Source: Methylophilaceae bacterium (GTDB taxonomy: Bacteria > Pseudomonadota > Gammaproteobacteria > Burkholderiales > Methylophilaceae). Taken from it: DNA of 64,000 nt. Position numbers and translations under genes: made by a program. Shown here piece by piece: positions 26,760 through 34,853 of the stretch (the stretch's first letter is position 1; the number at the start of each line of letters is the position of its first letter). The DNA is taken from positions 1,876,311-1,940,310 of the forward strand of contig CP073759.1 in the NCBI GenBank assembly GCA_018398995.1, read 5' to 3'. Under the pieces are notes generated by a model. It made no database searches. It saw only the letters and a program-made list of their open reading frames with translations, and was not told the DNA's origin.

Positions 26760-27429
26760 TTGGTGAAGCGGCACTAACAGTTTCGTTTTTTATAGCGGCA
26801 TCAGTGAGTGATGATTAATTTGATGCGCGCATTGCCCAAGTTCGCACTGCTAACAAGCGGCTACAGTGTTCAATACACAAAAAACAACCGTTGGCATTCT
26901 GTTGACATGATTACGTGAAATATTTTTGCAGGTTTAACATGCGGAAATCATTGATACAGCACTATTAATGGCTTGATTTGCCTGACCCTATTCATCAAGC
27001 ACTTGATAATGCTTATAAGGTGACTAGTGCGAAAAAACAATAGTAGCGCTTAAACACAATTAACAGATTATTTGGTTAAGCAGTAGCGTTGGCTTATTGC
27101 ATCGTGCAATGTTGAATCTTATCTAGAAGCAATGAAATATGTACTAGAGCTAACTCGGGCTTCTATTTTGTAAGAACCGTTGCCCAAAAGAAAAGCGAAT
27201 CGGTTAGTGTTGAAAGCGTTGCGGGGGTGCTGCCAAGGTTTTACTGATGTCTGCTTGTGTTCGATTGCACAGATGCTACTTTAAGTGTCTGTGCGTGATA
27301 AAAACGACACATAACTTTGCAGTCATCAATCACAATTTACGATATAATATTGAAGTTCGATTTTGGTAAAGCGGTTTTCAATCACGCTTTCGGTAACCCC
27401 CAATACAAAAAACTTTCTAGGAGGATGCA
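26760..27429. other. Non-coding or decayed 670-base region between the CitG-like gene and transaldolase
   Basis: No intact gene. Fragments look protein-like but are broken by stops and frame changes: LDLPDPIHQALDNAYK ending in stops (26977-27043), then in another frame TQLTDYLVKQ, a stop, and CNVESYLEAMKYVLELTRAS (to about 27170). The helical character is faintly phasin-like, which is only an impression. The last 100 bases hold the promoter and RBS (AGGAGG) of the transaldolase gene. Confidence 0.55.
27343..27348 (+). promoter_or_regulatory. Possible -10 element of the transaldolase gene
   Basis: TATAAT 82 bases before the ATG. A TTGCAG lies 20 bases upstream of it, which is longer than the usual spacing. 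The gene has an ideal RBS (TAGGAGGATGCA before ATG). Confidence 0.45.
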
Positions 27430-28383
27430 ATGGCAAATTTATTAGACCAACTTAAAGCAATGACGACTATCGTGGCCGATACAGGCGACGTAGAAGCAAT
27501 TAAATCAGTTAAACCTGTTGATGCGACAACCAATCCATCATTAGTATTAAAAGCAAGCCAATTGCCACAATACGCACATTTAATTGAAGAAGCGATTGCT
27601 TACGCTAAAGCACAAGGCGGAAGCAAAGAAGCACAAATCGATAATGCAGCTGATAAACTAGCTGTACTAATTGGTACAGAAATCACCAAAGTAGTGCCAG
27701 GCCGCATCTCTACAGAAGTAGATGCGCGTTTGTCATTTAACTTAGATGCAATGGTGGCTAAAGGCCGCAAGTTAATTCAATTGTATCAAGATGCTGGCGT
27801 AAGCAAAGATCGTGTGTTGATTAAATTAGCGTCAACATGGGAAGGCATTAAAGCTGGCGAGATTTTAGAAAAAGAAGGCATCCAATGTAATCTGACATTG
27901 TTGTTTGGTTTTGGCCAAGCGCGCGCTTGTGCTGAGGCGGGTGTATTCTTAATTTCTCCATTCGTTGGCCGTATCTTAGATTGGTATAAAGCAAAAAATC
28001 CATCAGAAAATTACACACAAGAAACTGATCCTGGAGTAGTTTCAGTGCGTGCAATTTATCAATATTATAAAGAGCATGGCTATAAAACAGTGGTGATGGG
28101 CGCTTCATTCCGTAACACTGGTGAGTTGATTGCGTTAGCTGGCTGTGATCGTCTAACGGTTTCTCCAAATCTATTACAAGAATTGGCAGCAACTGAAGGC
28201 ACATTAACACAAGTGTTGAAAGACAATGGCGCAACAAAAACAGCCCCTGCAAAAATGACAGAACAAGAGTTCCGTTTTGAATTAAACCAAGACCCGATGG
28301 CAACTGAAAAACTTGCTGAGGGTATTCGTGGTTTTGTTGCAGATCAAAATAAATTAGAAGCTGCATTAAGCGAAAAACTATAA
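27430..28383 (+). CDS. tal: Transaldolase (TalB type)
   Basis: Transaldolase moves a dihydroxyacetone unit between sugar phosphates in the rearrangement part of the RuMP cycle. The 317-residue length and [13 protein letters not shown] (30-42), [11 protein letters not shown] (92-102) and the Schiff-base Lys132 in [14 protein letters not shown] match E. coli TalB closely. The strong AGGAGG RBS and codon bias toward common codons suggest high expression. It lies directly before hps and hpi but is separated from hps by a 200-base regulatory region. Confidence 0.97.
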   Translation: MANLLDQLKAMTTIVADTGDVEAIKSVKPVDATTNPSLVLKASQLPQYAHLIEEAIAYAKAQGGSKEAQIDNAADKLAVLIGTEITKVVPGRISTEVDARLSFNLDAMVAKGRKLIQLYQDAGVSKDRVLIKLASTWEGIKAGEILEKEGIQCNLTLLFGFGQARACAEAGVFLISPFVGRILDWYKAKNPSENYTQETDPGVVSVRAIYQYYKEHGYKTVVMGASFRNTGELIALAGCDRLTVSPNLLQELAATEGTLTQVLKDNGATKTAPAKMTEQEFRFELNQDPMATEKLAEGIRGFVADQNKLEAALSEKL

Positions 28384-28391
28384 GTTTTTAG

Positions 28392-28467
28392 TGTTAAAGC
28401 AATCGAGATTTGATTGCAAATGATCCTTTATGACATGTAATAATCTTGTAATAAACCTGCTTTAACA
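28392..28467 (+). repeat. Inverted repeat TGTTAAAGCA/TGCTTTAACA between tal and hps
   Basis: A perfect 10-bp inverted repeat, arms at 28392-28401 and 28458-28467, 56 bases apart. The right arm abuts the -35 hexamer of the hps promoter (28468), so the arms could be two operators that loop, or a long weak RNA stem at the end of the tal transcript. Confidence 0.5.
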
Positions 28468-28496
28468 TTGACATAAATCTATTGGACACTTATCAT
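28468..28496 (+). promoter_or_regulatory. Promoter of hps (near consensus)
   Basis: -35 TTGACA at 28468-28473, exact 17-base spacer, -10 TATCAT at 28491-28496. Transcription would start near 28503, leaving an 82-base leader before hps. The -10 hexamer is the loop of the inverted repeat GGACACT/AGTGTCC. Confidence 0.75.
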
Positions 28497-28513
28497 GAGT
28501 GTCCAGTTTTTTT
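28484..28513 (+). terminator. Terminator-like hairpin after tal, overlapping the hps promoter
   Basis: GGACACT (28484-28490) pairs with AGTGTCC (28498-28504) across TATCATG, followed by AG and a run of seven T. As RNA from tal it would be a rho-independent terminator. As DNA it is a symmetrical site centred on the hps -10 element. Both roles are possible. Confidence 0.7.
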
Positions 28514-28585
28514 GTAGTAACAAAAAATAGCAATAAGTCGACAGAGACTACATTGTAATAATTAACCTTTTATCGGAGATTAACC

Positions 28586-29218
28586 ATGGCTTTAACCCAA
28601 ATGGCACTAGATTCATTAGATTTTGACGCTACAGTTGCTTTAGCAGCTACAGTTGCACCACACGTAGACATTCTTGAAATCGGTACACCATGCATCAAGC
28701 ACAACGGTATCAAATTACTAGAGACATTACGTGCTAAATTCCCAAACAACCAAATCCTAGTTGATTTGAAAACAATGGATGCTGGTTTCTACGAAGCTGA
28801 GCCATTCTACAAAGCTGGTGCAGATATCTGTACAGTTCTTGGTTGTGCTGATATCGGTACTATCAAAGGTGTAATTGATGTTGCTAACAAATACGGCAAA
28901 AAAGCGCAAATTGACTTAATCAACGTTGCTGATAAAGCTGCTTTGACTAAAGAAGTTGTTGCTGCTGGTGCGCACATTATCGGTGTTCATACTGGTTTAG
29001 ATCAACAAGCTGCTGGTCAAACACCATTTACAGATTTAGCTGCTATTGCTGCTTTAAACTTAGGCGTTGAGATTTCAGTTGCTGGTGGTGTTAAAGCTGC
29101 TACAGCTGCTCAAGTACGTGATGCTGGTGCAACAATCATTGTTGCTGGTGCTGCTATCTACGGTGCTGAAGATCCTGCTGCTTCTGCTGCAGAAATCACA
29201 AAAATTGCTCACGGATAA
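28586..29218 (+). CDS. hps: 3-hexulose-6-phosphate synthase
   Basis: Hps condenses formaldehyde with ribulose 5-phosphate, the key fixation step of the RuMP cycle. The 210-residue OMP-decarboxylase-fold protein shows DILEIGTPCIKHNG at 28-41 and the D-x-K-x-x-D signature VDLKTMDAG with Asp60, Lys62 and Asp65, then IDLINVADK and GVHTGLDQQ. Ala is coded almost only by GCT or GCA and codon use is strongly biased, unlike neighbouring cofactor genes, which points to very high expression. RBS CGGAG, own promoter and terminator. Confidence 0.98.
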   Translation: MALTQMALDSLDFDATVALAATVAPHVDILEIGTPCIKHNGIKLLETLRAKFPNNQILVDLKTMDAGFYEAEPFYKAGADICTVLGCADIGTIKGVIDVANKYGKKAQIDLINVADKAALTKEVVAAGAHIIGVHTGLDQQAAGQTPFTDLAAIAALNLGVEISVAGGVKAATAAQVRDAGATIIVAGAAIYGAEDPAASAAEITKIAHG

Positions 29219-29256
29219 TTTCTACTATCAATAATTCATTATTGATATGAGCATAT

Positions 29257-29293
29257 AAAATCCCGACTCAGTAATGCGTCGGGATTTTTTTAT
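29257..29293 (+). terminator. Terminator after hps
   Basis: AAAATCCCGAC pairs with GTCGGGATTTT across a 10-base loop, followed by further T residues. It separates hps from hpi, so hpi gets either read-through or its own weak promoter. Confidence 0.9.
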
Positions 29294-29339
29294 AGACTTC
29301 ATTGTGTTAAGTTAATCATTTAGATGTAAAGGAAAAAAA

Positions 29340-29876
29340 ATGGATCATCAACAATTTATTTTAGATAATTTAAAGCGCATTTTAGATGTGACTGAAAAAA
29401 GTAAAGCGGCAGAATTAGTTAAATTAGTGAAAAGTTCGGGTGCAACATTTATTGGTGGTGCAGGGCGTTCATTATTGGTTTCTCGTTTTTTTGCTATGCG
29501 TTTAGTCCATTCAGGCCATAAAGTGTTTATGGTTGGTGAAGTGGTTACCCCTGCAATTAAAGCGGGTGATTTGCTGATTTTGGTTTCAGGTTCAGGCGGT
29601 ACAGCAACACTGTTGCCGTTCGTTAAAAAAGCAAAAGAAGTGGGTGCTAAATTAGCTGTTATCTCAATGAAGAAATCTTCAGCTATGGCTGATGTGGCTG
29701 ATTTGGTCATCCAAATTGGTCAAGATGATAGCTTCCCATTAGTAAAAGGAATGCCAATGGGTTCACAGTTTGAACTTTCTACACTCGTATTCTTGGAAGG
29801 CGCAATCTCTGAGTTGATTCACGCAGAAAACTTAACAGAAGAAGGTATGCGTGCATTACATGCGAACTTAGAATAG
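29340..29876 (+). CDS. hpi: 6-phospho-3-hexuloisomerase
   Basis: Hpi isomerises hexulose 6-phosphate to fructose 6-phosphate after Hps. The 178-residue protein is a single SIS domain: FIGGAGRSLLVSRFFAMRLVHSGH (36-60), DLLILVSGSGGTATLLPFVKKAKE (76-100), and the C-terminal MPMGSQFELSTLVFLEGAI typical of PHI. RBS AAAGGA. It lies 121 bases after hps with a terminator in between, so the two are not simply one transcript. Confidence 0.97.
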   Translation: MDHQQFILDNLKRILDVTEKSKAAELVKLVKSSGATFIGGAGRSLLVSRFFAMRLVHSGHKVFMVGEVVTPAIKAGDLLILVSGSGGTATLLPFVKKAKEVGAKLAVISMKKSSAMADVADLVIQIGQDDSFPLVKGMPMGSQFELSTLVFLEGAISELIHAENLTEEGMRALHANLE

Positions 29877-29896
29877 TGCGTTATTTTGCATGACTG

Positions 29897-29924
29897 AAAA
29901 GCCTGAGTTTACTCAGGCTTTTTT
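29897..29924. terminator. Bidirectional terminator between hpi and the HisA/F-like gene
   Basis: AAAAGCCTGAG pairs with CTCAGGCTTTT across TTTA. The minus-strand HisA/F-like gene ends at 29923 within its T tract, so it can stop transcription from both sides. Confidence 0.9.
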
Positions 29925-30636
29925 ATGTACATAAGCTTGTTAAATCTCGACTGGATAGTTGTTGGTTATGTAGTGCTGATGCAACTAAGGCACCATATAC
30001 ATTTAATTGTTGCAATTTAATCAGGTCATCGCGATGCCGAATGCCCCCAGCTGCATAAATATGATGATTATCAGCATTTGATGCTATCTGATGAATCGTT
30101 GTGTAATCAGGACCTGTATTGCTACCAACCTTAGGTAGTGTCATGACAATCAGTTCTTTTGGCCAATATTGCGTTTCTTGCAACAAGTCACGCGGCCCTG
30201 CATAGCCATGAGGTAAAAAATCTAATGACAAGACGTGCGAGTTGTCGAGTGCGTTACTGAGTGCTTGATATGGTGACAACTCGTTAAAAGATTCGCTGCC
30301 AAGAATTGGTTTTGTATAGTTGTTGTCATAGATTGAGGCGTTATCATGAAAATGCATGCCTGCATCTACCCATATCATCAGCTCGGGAAATAATTGGTGT
30401 ATTTCTTTAAGTATTTGATGATGATTTTGTCCGGTATTGACGATGCCTTGTATTGCATTTAAATCTGCTACATAAAGCGTTTTAAATGGATATATGTCCA
30501 TAAAAGCCTTTACAATATCAACTGGATAGCTAGCGCTAGTTAATGTTGATTGAATAGCTCGATATTGTGAGCGAGCGCCTTTCTTGGCGTGAACGACAAC
30601 GCCATTTAATAAATCGATCACAGGGACAATGTGCAA
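29923..30636 (-). CDS. HisA/HisF-related TIM-barrel protein linked to H4MPT genes
   Basis: A 237-residue protein of the HisAF-related group found in methanogens and H4MPT-using bacteria. It starts HIVPVIDLLNGVVVHAKKG, as HisA does, with YVADLNAIQG near 60 and IYAAGGIRHRDDLIKL near 195, but lacks other HisA features and there are no his genes around. A (phospho)ribose-derivative isomerase or synthase role in cofactor synthesis is inferred from position. The start is TTG at 30636; it overlaps the first bases of the divergent ATP-grasp gene. Confidence 0.8.
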   Translation of the reverse strand: MHIVPVIDLLNGVVVHAKKGARSQYRAIQSTLTSASYPVDIVKAFMDIYPFKTLYVADLNAIQGIVNTGQNHHQILKEIHQLFPELMIWVDAGMHFHDNASIYDNNYTKPILGSESFNELSPYQALSNALDNSHVLSLDFLPHGYAGPRDLLQETQYWPKELIVMTLPKVGSNTGPDYTTIHQIASNADNHHIYAAGGIRHRDDLIKLQQLNVYGALVASALHNQQLSSRDLTSLCT

Positions 30637-31650
30637 AATAAACCAATCAAAACAATCTTTGTTTGTGAGTTTATCACTGCAGGTGGGTTAAATCATCATG
30701 CGTTACCGCAATCATTATTAGAACAAGGTGCGGCGATGCGAGATGCCTTATTGCGAGATTTGTCTGATTTGCCATATCAGATCATTACAGCAGTTGATGC
30801 GCGGTTATCAAACCCAAGTGATTGTCATGCTTGTTATGTCATTGGTGCTGATGATGATGTTTGGCAGAAATGGGCAGAGATAATGCATTATGCTGATGCT
30901 GTTTGGTTGATTGCGCCAGAAACCGATGGTAATTTAGCTAAATTAACAGCACTCGCTTTGCAACAAAATAAAACCATTTTGGGTTGTGGTTTAAACGCGA
31001 TTAATGTGTGTAGTAGCAAATGGGCAACTTATCAGCTTCTTCATCGTGCTGGTGTGAGTGCTGTAGAAACTTTTACCTATGCTGAATGGCCAAAAACCGA
31101 TGGCGTAAGCTGGTTAGCTAAGCCTGATGACGGTGCAGGTTGTGAGCAAACGGTTTGCTTTGATGCGCCTGCTAGACTATTACAATGGTTATCTCAATAC
31201 CAGCGCGATGAAACGCATGTGATTCAGCCTTATATCGCCGGGCAAGCGGGTAGTATTTCTTGTGTGATGTATCAAGGAAAAGCAGACGTGTTGAGTTGTA
31301 ATCAACAGTTGATTGCGATGAATAATAATCAACTGACCTATCAAGGCTGTTTAGTGAATGGTATGCAACAGTATTGGGAAAAATTTGCCCTATTAGCCAA
31401 TCAAATCGCACAATTATTACCTGATTTGATAGGTTATGTTGGTATTGATGTGATTGTTCACGACAATCAACCAGAAGAATTAATAACAATGATTGAGATT
31501 AATCCAAGACTAACAACGAGTTATATCGCTTTGCGAGAAGCGACAGGCACTAATACGGCTGAACTTATTATCAATGCATTAATACAGCCCGATTATCCTC
31601 GGCCTGTTATACAGAGAAATACAGTATTGCTTGAGGGTTATCATGCGTAA
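30631..31650 (+). CDS. ATP-grasp ligase linked to H4MPT/methylofuran genes (possibly MfnD-like)
   Basis: A 339-residue ATP-grasp protein. It begins IFVCEFITAGGLNHHALPQS, resembling the N-terminus of the COG1821/MfnD (tyramine-glutamate ligase) group; an ATP-binding lysine lies in WLAKPDDGAGCEQTV near 155, and the magnesium site is MIEINPRLTTSYIALREATG near 287-306. It starts with GTG at 30631, inside the 5' end of the divergent HisA/F-like gene. It overlaps the MfnF-like gene by 8 bases. Glutamate ligation in methylofuran synthesis is a good guess given MfnF-like and MfnE-like neighbours. Confidence 0.78.
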   Translation: MQNKPIKTIFVCEFITAGGLNHHALPQSLLEQGAAMRDALLRDLSDLPYQIITAVDARLSNPSDCHACYVIGADDDVWQKWAEIMHYADAVWLIAPETDGNLAKLTALALQQNKTILGCGLNAINVCSSKWATYQLLHRAGVSAVETFTYAEWPKTDGVSWLAKPDDGAGCEQTVCFDAPARLLQWLSQYQRDETHVIQPYIAGQAGSISCVMYQGKADVLSCNQQLIAMNNNQLTYQGCLVNGMQQYWEKFALLANQIAQLLPDLIGYVGIDVIVHDNQPEELITMIEINPRLTTSYIALREATGTNTAELIINALIQPDYPRPVIQRNTVLLEGYHA

Positions 31651-32680
31651 AGTCATGGGCTGGGATATTGGCGGTGCACATGTAAAAGCAGTGCTGCTTG
31701 ATGAGGGAGGAAATGTCATACTTGTTCAGCAAATAGCCTGTCCTTTATGGCTAGGTTTAGATCAACTCAAAACAGCGATACTAACAACACTAAATAATGT
31801 TGCTATTAAAGCAGAGCAATTGCATCATGCGGTGACGATGACAGGTGAATTGGTTGATTTATTTGCTAACCGACATGAGGGTGTGATGGCTATAGCACAA
31901 TACGTCAGTGCGCTATTGGGCAAAAATGCGTTGTTTTATTGTATTAATGAAAAGGCCAATGCGCCATCTTTTGTCGCTGTATCAGAAGTGCTAGAAAAAT
32001 CGCAATGGATTGCCTCTGCTAACTGGCATGCAAGTGCTTGTTTGGTCGCAACAATCTTACCATCTGCTTTATTGGTCGATATTGGTAGCACGACGACCGA
32101 TATTATTGCAATTGATCAAGGTAAGGTAATTAATCTGGCATTGACAGATGCACAGCGTATGCAACAAGACAGCTTGGTTTATACGGGCGTGGTGCGCACA
32201 CCGGTTATGGCGGTTGCTCAAAAGCTCACTTTGGAAGGTATTGAAAGCAACGTGGCAGCTGAATACTTTGCGACAATGTCAGATGTTTATCGATTAACTG
32301 GAGAATTATCAGAGGCTGTCGATATGACAGCGACGGCCGATGGAGAACCCAAAACCGTGCTGGCGTCTGCAAGGCGTTTGGCGCGTATGATTGGCTATGA
32401 TGTTGAAGACAGGCCAATTGAAAGCTGGCAGAAGTTAGCTCACGCATGTCGTGAAAAGCAATGTCATCAGATTCAACTCGCTATTAAAAAACACATGACT
32501 GAAGATATGATTATCGTAGGCGTAGGGGCAGGGCGGTTTTTAGTTGAAGCAATTGCCCAATCACTTCAACTGCGCTATACATCCCTTATTTCAATACTGG
32601 GCCATGTTGGGCAAGAGGTAGAAATTTGTTTGCCTGCTTATGCAGTAGCGACGCTCTACCATCAGATGGATGTTGCTTAA
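31643..32680 (+). CDS. mfnF: H4MPT-linked C1 transfer pathway protein, MfnF-like (hydantoinase/oxoprolinase fold, orf19 family)
   Basis: A 345-residue protein of the hydantoinase/oxoprolinase-like group (actin-type ATPase fold): VMGWDIGGAHVKAVLLDEGG at the start, LLVDIGSTTTDIIAIDQGKV near 149-168, and IIVGVGAGRFLVEAIA near 290. In archaea the related MfnF joins the furan moiety to glutamyl-tyramine in methanofuran synthesis; in methylotrophs this is orf19. The ATG at 31643 follows TTGAGGG, preferred over the TTG at 31631. Stop overlaps the pabB start by one base (TAATG). Confidence 0.82.
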   Translation: MRKVMGWDIGGAHVKAVLLDEGGNVILVQQIACPLWLGLDQLKTAILTTLNNVAIKAEQLHHAVTMTGELVDLFANRHEGVMAIAQYVSALLGKNALFYCINEKANAPSFVAVSEVLEKSQWIASANWHASACLVATILPSALLVDIGSTTTDIIAIDQGKVINLALTDAQRMQQDSLVYTGVVRTPVMAVAQKLTLEGIESNVAAEYFATMSDVYRLTGELSEAVDMTATADGEPKTVLASARRLARMIGYDVEDRPIESWQKLAHACREKQCHQIQLAIKKHMTEDMIIVGVGAGRFLVEAIAQSLQLRYTSLISILGHVGQEVEICLPAYAVATLYHQMDVA

Positions 32681-34086
32681 TGGCTATTTTGAAACAATTG
32701 TTACCGTATCATCACGATAGTGCTCTTTTATTTCAGCGCATTGCTCACGAGCCGTGGGCAATGTTGTTAGACAGCGGTCAGGCCATTGACGCCAATACAA
32801 ATAAGTCAGGCAGTCACTATGGGCAATACGATATTATTGTCGCTAGGCCGATAATAACTTTGGTAACCAATGCCGATATTACCACCATACAACAAGGTCA
32901 ACTCACAGAAACCTCTGATGAAGATCCCTTTGCTATTCTCAAACATCTACTAGCACGTTATCCTGCAAATGATGTTGGCGTGCCGTTTGCTGGTGGCGCG
33001 ATGGGTTACTTTTCTTATGATTTAGGGCGTAGACTAGAAAAAATAAATGATAAAAATAAGCCTGAAAATATACCGGAAATGATGATCGGTATTTATGATT
33101 GGGCCGTGGTAGTCAATCATAAAAAAAAGAAAACAATGTTAATTTCGCATGGGCTCTCAGAGCAAACTAGGAAAAATTGGGGCAGTTTAATTAGTTTATT
33201 TCAAAAACCCAGTGTGCCGAGCGATGGGGATTTTGCAGTGCTGTCTGAAACACATTGTAATTTCACTAAACAAGGTTATGACAAGGCATTTGATAAAATA
33301 AAAGCTTATATCGAAGCAGGTGATTGCTATCAAGTCAATCTCGCACAGCGCTTTTCTGCGACAGTGAGTGGAGATAGTTGGCTTGCTTATCAAAAATTAC
33401 GTGCAATTAGTCCGGCTCCGTTTATGGCCTATATGCAACTACCAAATAATCAGAACGGATTTTTGCAGGTATTGTCCAATTCACCAGAACGTTTTATACA
33501 GGTAATCGGCGATCATGTAGAAACCCGACCAATCAAGGGAACCAGACCAAGGTCAGATAATCTGCAACAAGATTTGGCGTTTGCTAAAGCGTTAAAAAGC
33601 AGTAAGAAAGATCAAGCTGAGAACTTAATGATTGTTGATTTGCTCAGGAATGATATCAGTAAAAACTGTGAAACTGGCAGTGTGAAAGTCGCGCAATTAT
33701 TTCAATTACAGAGTTTTGCTAACGTTCATCATCTTGTCAGTATTGTAACGGCTAAGCTAAGTAAAACGGCCACTGCAATTGATTTGTTAAGAGGGTGTTT
33801 CCCAGGTGGATCAATTACTGGCGCTCCCAAAGTGCGTGCTATGGAGATTATTGAAGAATTAGAACCTAATCGGCGCGGTACGTATTGTGGCGCGATTGGT
33901 TATATTGGCTTTGATGGTAAAATGGATACTAATATTTCTATTCGAACAGCTGTTATTAATGATAATACATTCAGCTATTATGCTGGCGGCGGTATCGTCG
34001 CAGATTCAACTGGGTCAAAAGAATATGAGGAAACATTAGATAAAGCTTCAAGTATGATCAAGCTTTTAAATTTTTTCAAACGCTGA
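32680..34086 (+). CDS. pabB: Aminodeoxychorismate synthase component I
   Basis: PabB aminates chorismate to 4-amino-4-deoxychorismate on the route to pABA. The 468-residue protein has the N-terminal lid (PWAMLLDSGQ), IKAYIEAGDCYQVNLAQRFS near 215, the PIKGTRPR motif with the lysine that distinguishes PabB from anthranilate synthase, and PGGSITGAPKVRAMEIIEELE near 390. It lies inside the cofactor operon between MfnF-like and MfnE-like genes. pABA feeds MptG (and folate), so the location makes sense. No pabA or pabC is adjacent. ATG at 32680, coupled to the previous stop. Confidence 0.93.
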   Translation: MAILKQLLPYHHDSALLFQRIAHEPWAMLLDSGQAIDANTNKSGSHYGQYDIIVARPIITLVTNADITTIQQGQLTETSDEDPFAILKHLLARYPANDVGVPFAGGAMGYFSYDLGRRLEKINDKNKPENIPEMMIGIYDWAVVVNHKKKKTMLISHGLSEQTRKNWGSLISLFQKPSVPSDGDFAVLSETHCNFTKQGYDKAFDKIKAYIEAGDCYQVNLAQRFSATVSGDSWLAYQKLRAISPAPFMAYMQLPNNQNGFLQVLSNSPERFIQVIGDHVETRPIKGTRPRSDNLQQDLAFAKALKSSKKDQAENLMIVDLLRNDISKNCETGSVKVAQLFQLQSFANVHHLVSIVTAKLSKTATAIDLLRGCFPGGSITGAPKVRAMEIIEELEPNRRGTYCGAIGYIGFDGKMDTNISIRTAVINDNTFSYYAGGGIVADSTGSKEYEETLDKASSMIKLLNFFKR

Positions 34087-34238
34087 CATTCATGATAAAT
34101 GTGATGCAGTATTGTAAAAGCGTACTAACAAAAAACGCTGTAGCCTGGAAAATAATCAGAAAAATGAGGCATTTTATTTTCTTGTTATATAGCGTTAAAG
34201 AACGTTTTGATGTAACAAACAACAAAAGAGGAAGAATT

Positions 34239-34853
34239 GTGTGGGTAGTTAAAGTCGGTGGAAGTTTATTAGGATCGCCTGAGCTGGAGCATTGGTTAGG
34301 TTTGTTTGCTAAGTTTAGCGACGGTAATATTATTATTGTACCGGGTGGTGGTGTGTTTGCAGATGCCGTACGCAACGCGCAAAAAGTATCGAAAATTAGT
34401 GATGCCTGTGCTCACAAGCTAGCGGTGTTGGCAATGGATCAGTTTGGCTTGTTGCTGGCGAATATGAATAGTGATTTAGCGATAGCAAGAACTGAAATGG
34501 AAATTGATGAACGCACTTGGCAACATCGTTGTATTGTCTGGCTACCAAGCCAAATGGTATTGGCCGATGACACCATACCAGAGAGTTGGGACGTAACATC
34601 AGATAGCATTGCTGCTTGGTTAGCGGAAAAAATTGATGCGCAACAGTTAGTATTAGTAAAATCTGATAAACCTGACGGCAGTAAATTGAGCTTAAGAATG
34701 ATGGTGGAAAGTGGTATTGTTGATGAAGCATTTAGTGACTTTGTGTTGAATAAAACATTTGGTCAATGGGTGCTCAAAAAAACAGATTGCGAGTACTTTT
34801 TAGAAGGTATCAATTATGAAACATTGGGTAAAGTGGCAGGAGCTATTCACTAA
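34239..34853 (+). CDS. mfnE: Amino-acid-kinase-fold protein, MfnE-like (orf9 family)
   Basis: A 204-residue amino acid kinase-family protein starting WVVKVGGSLLGSPELEHW, followed by NIIIVPGGGVFADAVRNAQ near 39-57. Archaeal MfnE phosphorylates the furan monophosphate to the diphosphate used by MfnF; bacterial orf9 is the counterpart. The start is placed at GTG 34239, preceded by AAGAGGAAGAATT; an ATG at 34092 would add 49 residues without family similarity. It overlaps the pcd start by one base. About 150 bases separate it from pabB. Confidence 0.8.
   Translation: MWVVKVGGSLLGSPELEHWLGLFAKFSDGNIIIVPGGGVFADAVRNAQKVSKISDACAHKLAVLAMDQFGLLLANMNSDLAIARTEMEIDERTWQHRCIVWLPSQMVLADDTIPESWDVTSDSIAAWLAEKIDAQQLVLVKSDKPDGSKLSLRMMVESGIVDEAFSDFVLNKTFGQWVLKKTDCEYFLEGINYETLGKVAGAIH

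Noticed and set aside
26760..27429. Remnant of fae after orf7
   Set aside because: The protein-like fragments show none of the Fae motifs I know; only position would support it.
27848..28366. 172-residue minus-strand frame antisense to tal
   Set aside because: Composition (many Leu, Gln, His, Cys) is that of a shadow of a codon-biased gene; no RBS or family match.
34092..34238. 49-residue N-terminal extension of the MfnE-like protein
   Set aside because: Basic, poorly protein-like sequence; amino-acid kinases begin at VVKVGGS and the GTG at 34239 has a good RBS.
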